Of a stretch of DNA of 64,000 nucleotides, positions 43,161-51,358 are shown in pieces. The position numbers and the translations under genes are program-made. This DNA comes from Streptomyces sp. MUM 178J (GTDB lineage Bacteria > Actinomycetota > Actinomycetes > Streptomycetales > Streptomycetaceae), in NCBI RefSeq assembly GCF_022414575.1, contig NZ_JADWYQ010000006.1, forward strand, positions 103,246 to 167,245, in the 5' to 3' direction. Each line of letters begins with the position of its first letter. The stretch's first letter is position 1. The notes beneath the pieces were generated by a model. That model saw nothing but the letters and a program-made list of their open reading frames with translations. It was not told where the DNA came from and did not search any database.

Positions 43161-43256
43161 CGCAGTTCCGGAAACGAGCGGCGGATGATCTCAGCCAACT
43201 CACGAGCGCCTTCTTGTGCGGTCCCACTCCTGAGCTGGATGTGGTGTACGTGGGCC

Positions 43257-43394
43257 ATCATCGGGGGTGGCCTGTTCATGGAGAAGCCCGAGAAACTTGA
43301 GCGCTATAAGCTGGCATTCGAATACTTGCGCGCCCAGGCGCTGGACATTCCATCGTCGGTCGCGCTCCTCGACCGGGCCTGCAAGGAGCTGTGA
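43257..43394 (+). pseudogene. 3' relic of an HTH-DUF5753 regulator
   Basis: The open stretch reads GGGLFMEKPEKLERYKLAFEYLRAQALDIPSSVALLDRACKEL and stops with TGA at 43392-43394. This is the C-terminal end of the Streptomyces XRE-DUF5753 (Scr1-type) regulator family, about 40 of the usual 280 residues. The HTH and most of DUF5753 are missing. The partner DUF397 gene starts at the stop codon, as in intact pairs. The break coincides with the end of the restriction-modification island, and 43161-43256 contains only a short reverse frame of unclear origin. Confidence 0.75.
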
Positions 43395-43588
43395 TGGACG
43401 GCGACGACCTCAAGTGGATCAAGTCCTCGTACAGCGGCGGCAGCGGCACCGAGTGTGTGGAGATAGCTCGGCTCAGCGCGCATACGGCAATACGCGACAG
43501 CAAGGATCCGCCGGCCAGGCGGCTCGTGGTCGCCGCACAGGTGTGGGGTGACTTCGTCGGAGCCGTAAGGCAGAACCGGCTCGCCTGA
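43394..43588 (+). CDS. DUF397 domain protein
   Basis: 64 residues from ATG 43394, with AAGGAG five bases upstream. The sequence is classic DUF397: LKWIKSSYSGGSGTECVEIARL, then VAIRDSKDP-like TAIRDSKDPPARRLVVAAQVWGDFV. These small proteins act as partners of XRE-DUF5753 regulators in Scr1/BldB-like pairs. Its cognate regulator upstream is reduced to a 3' relic, so this is an orphan, possibly without function or working with another copy. Confidence 0.88.
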   Translation: MDGDDLKWIKSSYSGGSGTECVEIARLSAHTAIRDSKDPPARRLVVAAQVWGDFVGAVRQNRLA

Positions 43589-43651
43589 GTCGGTTCGGCG
43601 CGCCAGGGGAATGCCCCCGGATCGGGCCGTGGGGCTCATAGCATCCGGGGC

Positions 43652-43933
43652 ATGATCGTGCGAAAGCGTGTCGTGGTCGGCGGGGTTGTGCAGGGTGTGT
43701 TCTTTCGGGACACATGTCGGCAGACCGCCCAGGAGCACGGGGTCGCCGGGTGGGTGCGGAACGTGGGGCGGGGGGAGGTCGAGGCCGTGTTCGAGGGGGA
43801 AGAGGGCGGCGTCGAGGCGCTGGTGCGGTGGGCGCGGAGGGGCCCTGCCGCCGCTGTGGTGGAGCGGGTCGAGGTGCGGGACGAGGCCCCCGAGGGTGCG
43901 AGTGGGTTCGAGGTGCTGCCCAGCGTGCGGTGA
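43652..43933 (+). CDS. acyP: Acylphosphatase
   Basis: 93 residues from ATG 43652. Complete acylphosphatase: VQGVFFRDTCRQTAQEHGVAGWVRNVGRGEVEAVFEG. The catalytic Arg is in FFRD and the Asn in WVRNV. It hydrolyses carboxyl-phosphate bonds such as acetyl phosphate. Small, cytoplasmic and single. Upstream 60 bases include the previous gene's end and probably its promoter. Confidence 0.92.
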   Translation: MIVRKRVVVGGVVQGVFFRDTCRQTAQEHGVAGWVRNVGRGEVEAVFEGEEGGVEALVRWARRGPAAAVVERVEVRDEAPEGASGFEVLPSVR

Positions 43934-43985
43934 CGCGGGGCCGGGGTGAGGGGGAGAGAGCGGCCCCGCGCCGTCGGGAAGATGG

Positions 43986-44252
43986 TCAGATGTTGAGGTC
44001 GGCCGGTCTATGGGTGTGGCTCTCCACGTCCGCGGCTGCCCGGCCCACGAGTTCGTGGGCCAGTTCGGAGCAGGCGCGGGCCGCTGCGAGTTCTTCGCCT
44101 ATCTTGGCGTCTGGGGTGTCGGCGGGATTGCGCCTGGCCACGCCCATGCCCTGGACCGCTGGTGCCTCCGGTCCGCTGAGCGCGGCCTTGCACGCGGTAC
44201 GCGTCCCGTCCTCTTCGAACGACAAGTCGATGTTCCAGTGCTGCGTCGTCAT
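43986..44252 (-). CDS. DUF1876 domain protein
   Basis: 88 residues from ATG 44252. The conserved DUF1876 layout is seen: WNIDLSFEEDGTRTACKAAL, GMGVARRNPADTPDAKIGEELAAARACSELAHELV, ending in a short acidic tail. The family has a double-stranded-RNA-binding-like fold by structure but no known role. It follows the SRPBCC gene by 22 bases in the same direction, and the two are probably co-transcribed. Confidence 0.85.
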   Translation of the reverse strand: MTTQHWNIDLSFEEDGTRTACKAALSGPEAPAVQGMGVARRNPADTPDAKIGEELAAARACSELAHELVGRAAADVESHTHRPADLNI

Positions 44253-44274
44253 GACGGATCACCTGCGCCGTGCG

Positions 44275-44712
44275 TCATTTGGTGGGGTGTGACTCCACCA
44301 GGTCCTTGAACTGATGAAGGTCCTCGCGGACCATCCGCTCGATCGCGGAGGACTGGGCGAAGCCCTTGGGGCCCCCGAAGGCACTGTGCGCCTCGTGGGG
44401 GTCGTACTCCATGCGTACCTGCACTCTGGTGTGGTCCGAGTCGATCGGCAGGAGTGAGACGGAGCCGCGCAGATGCGAGCCGTCCGTGGTCCGCCAGGTC
44501 ATCGTGGACTGCGGGCGCAGGTCCTGGGTGTCGGCGTCGATGCCGTGGGCCGTGCCGTGGGTGTCGACGTCCAGATGAACCCCGGTCGTTCCCTCGCGCC
44601 GCGCGTCGCGACAGCCTTCGACGAACCGGGGGTAGTCCTCGACCTGGTGCAACTGGTTCCAGACCGCGTCTCCGGACGCTTTGATGTCGATCTGTTCCTC
44701 AAGTGTGGGCAT
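44275..44712 (-). CDS. SRPBCC (polyketide cyclase/START-like) family protein
   Basis: 145 residues from ATG 44712, with GGGAG seven bases upstream. The helix-grip fold is recognisable: EEQIDIKASGDAVWNQLHQVEDYPRFVEGC at the start and a C-terminal long helix ERMVREDLHQFKDLVES. Such stand-alone SRPBCC proteins bind hydrophobic ligands; many Streptomyces copies are stress-linked. No polyketide genes are nearby, so a cyclase role is unlikely. First gene of a two-gene unit with DUF1876. Confidence 0.8.
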   Translation of the reverse strand: MPTLEEQIDIKASGDAVWNQLHQVEDYPRFVEGCRDARREGTTGVHLDVDTHGTAHGIDADTQDLRPQSTMTWRTTDGSHLRGSVSLLPIDSDHTRVQVRMEYDPHEAHSAFGGPKGFAQSSAIERMVREDLHQFKDLVESHPTK

Positions 44713-44888
44713 GACGGTCTCCCTGTCTTCTTCCAGGGTGCGTCCCCACAGCGCGCCGCCGCAACGCAGGCGTATGCGACAGACACATGCCGTCACAGCT
44801 TGATTACGGCGGGCACGCCGCCCCGTGCGGCATGGAAGCATCAGGCCCTTCTTCCGTTTCATCCGTACCGGGGAGCCTTGGGGGGCTT

Positions 44889-45740
44889 ATGAACACTGGG
44901 AAGATACGCACGGGGACCAGAAGGACAGCGGGACGCGTGCGGCTGATCGCTACGGCTGTGGCGCTGGGGATCTCGGCCGTGGGCTGCGGGGGCGGCGCGG
45001 GCGGCACAGCGGACGAGAAGGCCGGGGCAGCCGATCCGTCCGCGGTGAGCGGCACACCGCTGGACGCCACGGCGTCCGAGACGGCGAGCCCGACGCCGAG
45101 CCCCACGCCCACCTGGTCGTTCTCCCTGAGCGACGACGAGGACACTGCGGAGGCCGGCGAGCGGATCGTGATCGCGGTGCTGGACAACGACACGGTCACA
45201 TCGCCGTCGGGCGCCACGGAGGGCCTGGACCTGGACCTGACCGTCGACGCCGTACCCGGCCACGGCACCGCCACCGTCGACGGCGCGCGCATCGCATACC
45301 GGCCGACGGCCGGCTACAGCGGGCCGGACGAGTTCACCTACCGGGTCAAACCGCAGGACGGCGGCACGGCCGGCACCGCCGTCGTGCGCATCAACGTGAC
45401 GGCTCCTCCCCCGGTCTCCTATCGCAACTGCGACGCCGCCCGCGCCGCCGGGGCCGCACCGGTGCACCGCGGCGACCCCGGATACGGAAGCCACCTCGAC
45501 CGCGACGGCGACGGCGTCGGCTGCGAGCCGTACAGCGGATCGAGCGGCGGATCGACGGGCGGGTCCAACGGAGGGTCGTCCAGCGGAGGGTCGTCCAGCG
45601 GAGGAAGCGGAGGCGTGGGCAGTACGTACTACAAGAACTGCGACGCCGCCCGCGCCGCCGGAGCGGCGCCCGTGCACCGCGGCGACCCCGGATACGGAAG
45701 CCACCTCGACCGCGACGGCGACGGCGTCGGCTGCGAATGA
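44889..45740 (+). CDS. Lipoprotein with cadherin-like domain and two duplicated excalibur domains
   Basis: 283 residues from ATG 44889. A lipobox (GISAVGC) is followed by a Ser/Thr/Pro-rich linker. A beta-sandwich resembling a VCBS/Big_9 domain comes next (VIAVLDNDTVTSPSG, GHGTATVDGARIAYRPTAGYSGPDEFTYRV). Two excalibur calcium-binding modules finish the protein (NCDAARAAGAAP..DRDGDGVGCE), separated by a Gly/Ser linker. The two modules are essentially identical in protein and DNA, a recent duplication. It is extracellular and probably binds calcium. No neighbouring partner was recognised. Confidence 0.83.
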   Translation: MNTGKIRTGTRRTAGRVRLIATAVALGISAVGCGGGAGGTADEKAGAADPSAVSGTPLDATASETASPTPSPTPTWSFSLSDDEDTAEAGERIVIAVLDNDTVTSPSGATEGLDLDLTVDAVPGHGTATVDGARIAYRPTAGYSGPDEFTYRVKPQDGGTAGTAVVRINVTAPPPVSYRNCDAARAAGAAPVHRGDPGYGSHLDRDGDGVGCEPYSGSSGGSTGGSNGGSSSGGSSSGGSGGVGSTYYKNCDAARAAGAAPVHRGDPGYGSHLDRDGDGVGCE

Positions 45741-45928
45741 GGCGAGTGAGCCGTGAGCGAGATCTGACTGAGCCGTCGGTGCGCCGGTGAGCCGCAGGCC
45801 GCGCTCCCGGCAGTCGGTGCGCCTCGGGCTCGCTCTGTGCTTGCTCTGGGCTTGCCCGTGGTGAATCCGCAGCCATTGGCAGCCGATTGACGGAGCGGAG
45901 CGTATGCAGGAGCCACGAGCCGGACTCG

Positions 45929-45974
45929 CCCCCGGTTCAATTCAGGGAGAAATCAGAATTCTTTGAACCGGGGG
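45929..45974. terminator. Long inverted repeat in the gap 45741-46041
   Basis: CCCCCGGTTCAA (45929-45940) and TTGAACCGGGGG (45963-45974) form a perfect 12-bp stem around a 22-base AT-richer loop. It lies about 190 bases after the excalibur gene and 68 bases before the CHRD gene, so it may be a terminator or a regulatory hairpin. The rest of the 301-base gap shows no gene. Confidence 0.55.
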
Positions 45975-46041
45975 TCCTCCAGGGCTCGTATCCCGAACAC
46001 GACCGGCCGAACGGCGGACCGCGAACGGGAGGACCAGAAGA

Positions 46042-46944
46042 GTGCAGAAGCGAATGGCTGCGATGACTATGACCGCTGCGATCACGGCGACGACCGTCGT
46101 CGGCGTGGCGGGCGCGGCGCCCGCCGTCGCGGATGACGGGCACGGCGGGCACGCCGTCACCTTCACCGCCACGCTCTCCGGCGCCCACGAAGTGCCCGTT
46201 CCCGGCGGCCCCGCCGTGAACGACCCCGACGGAAAGGCCGTCGCCCTCGTCCGAGTCAAGGGCGACCGGGTGACCTTCGCAATCCAGTGGAAGGGGTTCG
46301 TACCCACGCTCGGCCATGTCCACCAGGGCGCCGCCGGCCAGAACGGCGAGGTCAAAGTTCCGCTGTTCGGCTCCGCGATGCCCGACACCGTGCACTCCGC
46401 CGCCGGGCAGGTAACCGTCGACGACGCCGCACTGGCCCACGGCATCCGCAGCAACCCCTCGGGCTTCTATGTGAACCTGCACAGCGCGGAGTTCCCCGGC
46501 GGGGCCGTCCGCGGCCAGCTCCAGCCGCTGAAGCGGAACATCGACCCGCTGACCGTCATCAAGGGCGGGAAGCTGCGGGCGCTGGCCAACGGCGGTCAGG
46601 AAGTGCCGAAGAACGACGCGTCCAAGGTCGGCGACCCCGACGGGTACGCCGCGACCTTCCTGCACCCCAAGGGCAGGAACGTCGACTACTCACTCGCCTG
46701 GATCAACATCAAGAGCCCCACGCTCGGCCATGTCCACCAGGGCGGCTTCGGCAAGAACGGCGATGTCGTCTTCAGCTTGTTCAACCGGCCCGTGCCGGAC
46801 GGGATCTTCGCCGTCTCCGGGCGGCTCACCGGTCAGAGCCCGGACGTCGTCCAGCGCGTCCGCGCCAACCCGTCGGACTACTACTCCAACATCCACACGA
46901 GTGAGTTCCCGGACGGGGCCGTCCGCGGGCAGTTCTTCCGCTGA
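46042..46944 (+). CDS. Secreted protein with two CHRD domains
   Basis: 300 residues from GTG 46042, nine bases after GGGAGG. A Sec signal (MTMTAAITATTVVGVAGAAPAVA) precedes two tandem CHRD (chordin) domains. Each contains the pattern LSGAHEVP/NGGQEVP, LGHVHQG and a closing block GFYVNLHSAEFPGGAVRGQL or DYYSNIHTSEFPDGAVRGQF. The conserved His residues suggest metal binding. Bacterial CHRD proteins are extracellular and of unknown function. The second domain is less conserved. No transmembrane or wall-anchor signal was seen. Confidence 0.87.
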   Translation: MQKRMAAMTMTAAITATTVVGVAGAAPAVADDGHGGHAVTFTATLSGAHEVPVPGGPAVNDPDGKAVALVRVKGDRVTFAIQWKGFVPTLGHVHQGAAGQNGEVKVPLFGSAMPDTVHSAAGQVTVDDAALAHGIRSNPSGFYVNLHSAEFPGGAVRGQLQPLKRNIDPLTVIKGGKLRALANGGQEVPKNDASKVGDPDGYAATFLHPKGRNVDYSLAWINIKSPTLGHVHQGGFGKNGDVVFSLFNRPVPDGIFAVSGRLTGQSPDVVQRVRANPSDYYSNIHTSEFPDGAVRGQFFR

Positions 46945-47010
46945 GCGGCCCTCCGGCGACAACTGGGCGCGTGAGGCGCGTGAGGCGCGTGAACCGCACG
47001 AGGGAGCGGG

Positions 47011-48336
47011 TCACGCGCCCAGCGCATGCGCCACCGTGTAGATGACCAGGCCCGCCAGCGCACCCACCACCGTGCCGTTGATCCTGATGAACTGCAGATC
47101 CCGCCCGATATGCGCCTCGATCTTCCGCGAGGTGTGCTCCGCGTCCCAGCTCGCGATCGTCTCCGAGATCAGCGAGGTGATCTCGTGCCGGTACGTCGTC
47201 ACCACATACACGGCCGCGTCCTCGACCCATCCGTCCAGCTTCGACTGGAGCCGGCTGTCCGTCGCCAGCCGCGCGCCCAGCGACAGCAGGGAGGCGCGGG
47301 CGCGCAGCCGCAGTTCGCTGCGGTCGTCCTCCGCCGCCGAGATGATCATGGTGCGGACGTTGCCCCAAGCCGAGGCGATCACATCCTGCACCTCCGAGCG
47401 CGACAGCAGCTCGGACTTCATCCGCTCCACCCGCGCCCGGGTGTCCGTGTCCGCCTGCAAGTCGGTGGCGAAGTCCGTCAGGAAGCGGTCGATCGCACCG
47501 CGGGCCGGATGCCCGCGCATGTCCCGCATCTCGGTGACAAAGCGCAGCAGCTCCTTGTAGACCCGCTCGCCGACCTTCCGGTCGACGAACCGCGGGGTCC
47601 AGCCGGGGGCCCCGCCCTCCACCGCGTCCATCACCGAGTCCGCGTGCAGGACCAGCCAGTCGTGGGCGCGGGCGCAGATCAGATCGACCGCCCGATGATG
47701 GGCGCCGTCGGAGACGACCTTCTCCAGGGTCTTGCCGATGCCGGGCGCGACCTCCGCGGCGTCGGCGCGCCGGGTGATCGCCTCCCCCACGACCGCCTGC
47801 ACATCGGAGTCGCGCAGCACGGTCAGCGCGCCGCGCAGCGCCGTGGACAGCTCGGCGGTGACCCGGTCGGCGTGGTCGGGATGGGCCAGCCACGCCCCCA
47901 GGCGGCGGCCGATGCCCATGGCGCGCAACCGGGCCCGTACGACATCGCCCGACAGGAAGTTCTCCCCGACGAACGAGCCGAGCGCGGCGCCCAGCTGGTC
48001 CTTCTTCGTCGGGATGATCGCCGTGTGCGGAATGGGCAGCCCGAGCGGCCGCCGGAACAGCGCGGTGACCGCGAACCAGTCGGCCAGCGCACCCACCATG
48101 CCCGCCTCCGCCGCGGCCGCGACATAGCCGGTCCAGCCGCCGAGCCCGGCGTTCTCTCCCCAGGTCGCAAGGGCGAAGACCAGGGCGACGAGCAGCAGCA
48201 TGCCGGTCGCGGTGGCTTTCATACGGCGGACGCCGCGCTGCTTCTCTGCGTCGGCCTCGGTGTACGCGAAGCCGGGAAGTCCGGCCGCCGGCACGCCACC
48301 GCCGGCCCGTGTGCCGCCCCGCTCAGCAGTCTCCAT
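47011..48336 (-). CDS. DUF445 family membrane protein
   Basis: 441 residues from ATG 48336, with GGAG five bases upstream; a GTG at 48381 is less likely. Two N-terminal helices (TGMLLLVALVFALATW, TGYVAAAAEAGMVGALADWFAVTALFR) carry the family GALADWFAVTALFRRPLGLPIPHTAIIP motif. A long helical region follows, then a C-terminal helix (QFIRINGTVVGALAGLVIYTVAHAL). DUF445/YjiN-type proteins are of unknown role. The last helix with FIRINGTVVGALAGL is diagnostic. Monocistronic, leftward. Confidence 0.87.
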   Translation of the reverse strand: METAERGGTRAGGGVPAAGLPGFAYTEADAEKQRGVRRMKATATGMLLLVALVFALATWGENAGLGGWTGYVAAAAEAGMVGALADWFAVTALFRRPLGLPIPHTAIIPTKKDQLGAALGSFVGENFLSGDVVRARLRAMGIGRRLGAWLAHPDHADRVTAELSTALRGALTVLRDSDVQAVVGEAITRRADAAEVAPGIGKTLEKVVSDGAHHRAVDLICARAHDWLVLHADSVMDAVEGGAPGWTPRFVDRKVGERVYKELLRFVTEMRDMRGHPARGAIDRFLTDFATDLQADTDTRARVERMKSELLSRSEVQDVIASAWGNVRTMIISAAEDDRSELRLRARASLLSLGARLATDSRLQSKLDGWVEDAAVYVVTTYRHEITSLISETIASWDAEHTSRKIEAHIGRDLQFIRINGTVVGALAGLVIYTVAHALGA

Positions 48337-48443
48337 GCCGCTCCACCCGTCCAGCCCCGTCGACGTCGAACGTCCGCGCACACGTGCGCCGTACGCATTG
48401 TCCCTATATCAGGTACTCCCGGAGCGTGATCTGAGTTCCCGGG

Positions 48444-49166
48444 TCAGTCGAGTTCCCTCGGGCCGTCCTCGCCCTTGTCCAGCCGTGGCTTCCGCTCCCG
48501 CTCGGGCTGCTCGACCTGCTCGGCACGCTCGGCCTTGAGCCGCCGCTTCTCCGCCTTTGTGCGCTTGCGCTCCACTCCGACACCGCCCATCAGCGCAAAG
48601 CCGGTGACGGTGACCCGCGGCGCGGCCGGATCCGGCGCGGCCTCCACGGAACCGGACTCGCCGAAGCCGCCCATAAAGCCGATGCCGGTGACGTCGACGT
48701 TCAGATCGGGCGGGACGACGACATGGACGCCGCCCATAATCGAGAAGCAGCGGATCACCACCTCCCGGTCCTCGAAGCGGGCATCGCGCAGATCCAGCTC
48801 CCCGCCGCCCATCAGCGTGAACGCCGTGAACCTGCGGCCCACGGTCCAGCCGCCCTTGCGCCCGAAACCCCCGCAGCAGGCGAACGCCATCCTGGAGGTG
48901 GCCGTACCGCCGATGCGCCGGGCCCATCCGCCGGGCGAGCGGTCGCCGGACGGCGCGGGCTGGGCCCCGCCCGCACCTGCGAGCGCGGGAAGATCCCGTA
49001 CAAGCGGCTCCAGATCCCCGTGAGTACGGGCCTTGTATGCCGCATCCAGCCGCTCCTCGAACTCCTCCATGTCGAGCCGGCCCTCCGCGACGGCGTCCCG
49101 CAGCCGCTCGGCCACCCGCTCTCGTTCCGCATCGGAAGCCCGCATCTCGGGGAGTTCGTTCGCCAT
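48444..49166 (-). CDS. DUF1707 and LiaF-like C-terminal (DUF2154) domain protein
   Basis: 240 residues from ATG 49166. The N-terminal DUF1707 block is MRASDAERERVAERLRDAVAEGRLDMEEFEERLDAAYKARTHGDLEPLVRDLP. A linker and then repeated sheet elements follow (FTLMGGGELDLRDARF, CFSIMGGVHVVVPP, IGFMGGFGESG, GFALMGGVGVERK), typical of LiaF/DUF2154 parallel beta-helices involved in envelope-stress signalling. It has no membrane helix, so it may be a soluble member. The tail is Lys/Glu/Arg-rich. It lies downstream of the ABC exporter genes but behind the repeat and likely has its own promoter. Confidence 0.85.
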   Translation of the reverse strand: MANELPEMRASDAERERVAERLRDAVAEGRLDMEEFEERLDAAYKARTHGDLEPLVRDLPALAGAGGAQPAPSGDRSPGGWARRIGGTATSRMAFACCGGFGRKGGWTVGRRFTAFTLMGGGELDLRDARFEDREVVIRCFSIMGGVHVVVPPDLNVDVTGIGFMGGFGESGSVEAAPDPAAPRVTVTGFALMGGVGVERKRTKAEKRRLKAERAEQVEQPERERKPRLDKGEDGPRELD

Positions 49167-49196
49167 ACCGGCAGCCTAGGCGGTGTCCGGAGGTTC

Positions 49197-49380
49197 TTTC
49201 CCCTCCACGCCCCTTCCCATGACCGGTGGCAAGCCCCAGGCCCCCTGAACGGCCTTCGGCCGTGCCCTCAGTCGCCGGACGGGCTGAGATTCAGCCCCTC
49301 CTGCGTTTGAGCAGCGGGGTCCGGGGCGGAGCCGCCGTCGGCCGTGCCCCGGTTCGGGAAGGGGCGGGGAGGAGCGGGAA
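49197..49380. repeat. Composite intergenic repeat, copy 3, partly inside a coding region
   Basis: Modules shared with copies 1 and 2 are seen: CCACGCCCCTTCCCATGACC, CGGCCTTCGGCCGTGCCCTC, a GACGGGCTGAGATTCAGCCC hairpin and a GCGGGGTCCGGGGCGGAGCC block. About 110 bases of it encode the tail of the ABC ATPase. It separates the ATPase from the DUF1707 gene. Confidence 0.7.
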
Positions 49381-50422
49381 GGGGCGGTGAGAGATCCGCC
49401 GAAGGCGACGCGGCCCCGGGCCACGCCGCCTCACCGTCCGCCCCGGCGCCCCCGTCACCGCGCCGCTCTTCGTACATCCTCGCGATCACCGCCTCGATGT
49501 CCGGCTCCCGCACCGACAGATCCACCAGCGGGTACTCCGCCGCCAGCGCGGCCACCAGCACAGCCGCCGAAGCCGAGGCCGGGAACGCCAGCCACTGCCG
49601 CGGCCCCTCCACCCGCACCGTCCGCGCCCCCGGCAGCGTGACGGGCGGCAGCTCCCGCTCCAGGTCCACGATCAGCGTCCGCTCGCTCCGGCCCACGTCG
49701 TGCAGCCCGGCCGTCGGCCCGTCGTACACCAGCCGCCCGTGGTCGATGACCATCACCCGGCGGCACAGCTGCTCGATGTCGGTCAGATCGTGCGTGGTCA
49801 GCAGAACGGTCGTGCCGCGCTCCGCGTTCAGGTCCCGCAGGAACTCCCGCACCTTCGCCTTGGAGACCACATCGAGGCCGATGGTCGGCTCGTCGAGATA
49901 GAGCACGTCCGGGTCGTGCAGCAGGGCCGCCGCGATGTCGCCCCGCATCCGCTGGCCCAGGGAGAGCTGCCGCACCGGCACGTCCAACAGCCCTCCCAGA
50001 TCGAGGAGTTCCACACAGCGGTCCAGGTCCTCCCGGAAACGCCCGTCCGGGATCCGGTACATCCGGTGCATCAGCCGGTACGAGTCCTTCAGCGGCAGAT
50101 CCCACCACAGGGTCGTACGCTGCCCGAACACCACGCCGATTCGCTGCGCCAGCCGGGTGCGCTCCCGCGAAGGGTCGATGCCCGCGACCCGCAGCCGCCC
50201 CGCGCTCGGCGTGAGGATGCCCGTCAGCATCTTCACCGTGGTCGACTTGCCCGCGCCGTTCGGGCCGATGTAGCCGACCATCTCGCCGCGCGGCACGGTG
50301 AAGCTGAGCCCGTCGACGGCCCGCACCAGCCGCCGCTCACGCCGCCACCGCCGTCCCGCGCCCCGACGTCGCACCTCGAACACCTTCTCGACGCCGTCCA
50401 ACTCGATGAAATCCACCCGCAA
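49268..50422 (-). CDS. ABC-2 type exporter ATP-binding protein
   Basis: 384 residues. TTG 50422 follows GAGGGG by five bases; GTG 50416 is an alternative. Motifs: Walker A GPNGAGKSTT, signature LSLGQRMRGDIAAALLHDP, Walker B VLYLDEPTIGLD and switch His LLTTHDLTD. The C-terminal domain resembles DrrA-type ATPases of drug or polysaccharide exporters. The last 40 or so residues (SPPLPAPPRPFPNRGTADGG and onward) are translated from the composite repeat and are not part of the family. The two membrane subunits follow upstream on the same strand, so the three form one exporter operon. Substrate unknown. Confidence 0.85.
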   Translation of the reverse strand: MRVDFIELDGVEKVFEVRRRGAGRRWRRERRLVRAVDGLSFTVPRGEMVGYIGPNGAGKSTTVKMLTGILTPSAGRLRVAGIDPSRERTRLAQRIGVVFGQRTTLWWDLPLKDSYRLMHRMYRIPDGRFREDLDRCVELLDLGGLLDVPVRQLSLGQRMRGDIAAALLHDPDVLYLDEPTIGLDVVSKAKVREFLRDLNAERGTTVLLTTHDLTDIEQLCRRVMVIDHGRLVYDGPTAGLHDVGRSERTLIVDLERELPPVTLPGARTVRVEGPRQWLAFPASASAAVLVAALAAEYPLVDLSVREPDIEAVIARMYEERRGDGGAGADGEAAWPGAASPSADLSPPLPAPPRPFPNRGTADGGSAPDPAAQTQEGLNLSPSGD

Positions 50423-50464
50423 TCCGTCCCCTCGGTCGACACGGCCCGGTTCTCCGTGTCGCGG

Positions 50465-51358
50465 TCAGTTCCCCGTGCTGCGGTAGGCGCGCAGCCCCGC
50501 CCGCCACGCAAGCCCCGCCAGGGCGCAGCACCCCGCCGCCACCAGCGGCGACGCAAAGGCCGTCCACTGCGGCAGATCCAGCGGATAGGGCCGCCCCAGC
50601 ACATGCATCGCGGGCAGCCAGTTCACGAACGCCAGCGGCACGACGAACGTGACGCCGCGCACCAGATCCCGCGCGAAGATCGTCGGCGGATACTGCAGCA
50701 GGGTGTTCCCTCCGTACGTGAAGGAGTTCTGCACCTCCGCGGCATCCTGCGCGAAGAACTGGAACGCGGCCCCGCCGACGAACAGCGCCCCGAAGATCCC
50801 CGCCCCGCCCAGCAGCATCAGCACCACGGTCAGCACCCGCGACACGGTCCAGTCGACGTCCAGCGCGAACAGGCCGTAGCCGAGCACCAGCAGCCCCTGG
50901 GTGATGCGGCCCAGCCGGCGCAGTGCGAACCGGTCCGCCGCCACCTGGACCAGCACCGGCGCCGGGCGCACCAGCAGCGTGTCCAGCGTCCCGTCGCGCA
51001 CCCGCCGCCCCAGCCGGTCCACCGTGCCGAGCAGCAGATCGACGATGCCGAAAGACGTCCCGGCGGCCCCGTACAGCAGCGCGATCTCGGGCAGCGAGTA
51101 GCCGCCCAGCGCATCCACATGGGTGAACATCAGCAGGATGGCGGCGAAGTCGAAGGCGGTCGCCGCGAAGTTGCCGAACGTCGTCATCGCGAAGGACGCG
51201 CGGTAGGTCATCGTGGAGCGGATCCACATGGCCACGGTGAGCCGGTACACGCGCAGCCCGTGCCGCACCGTCCCGCAAGCGCCGTCGGCCGCCCCGGAGG
51301 CGCCCTCAGACCGCCCGTCAACCACCCAGATGGCGCCCTCAGACCGCCCGTCAGCCAC
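50465..51358 (-). CDS. ABC-2 type transporter permease (second subunit)
   Basis: 297 residues from GTG 51358, overlapping the preceding gene's stop by eight bases. About 25 N-terminal residues contain a tandem duplication (DGRSEGAIWVV and DGRSEGASGAA). Six helices follow, beginning at VYRLTVAMWIRSTMTYRASFAMTTFGN, with the family core DRLGRRVRDGTLDTLLVRPAPVLVQVAADRF. It is an ABC-2/DUF990-like membrane subunit that pairs with the next permease and the ATPase. A downstream GTG near 51270 could instead be used, which would drop the duplicated tail. Confidence 0.82.
   Translation of the reverse strand: MADGRSEGAIWVVDGRSEGASGAADGACGTVRHGLRVYRLTVAMWIRSTMTYRASFAMTTFGNFAATAFDFAAILLMFTHVDALGGYSLPEIALLYGAAGTSFGIVDLLLGTVDRLGRRVRDGTLDTLLVRPAPVLVQVAADRFALRRLGRITQGLLVLGYGLFALDVDWTVSRVLTVVLMLLGGAGIFGALFVGGAAFQFFAQDAAEVQNSFTYGGNTLLQYPPTIFARDLVRGVTFVVPLAFVNWLPAMHVLGRPYPLDLPQWTAFASPLVAAGCCALAGLAWRAGLRAYRSTGN

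Noticed and set aside
43158..43262. Short leftward frame ending ELAEIIRRSFPELR after vsr
   Set aside because: It has no usable start and is only about 34 codons. It might be the 3' relic of another gene lost at the island edge, but I recognise no family.
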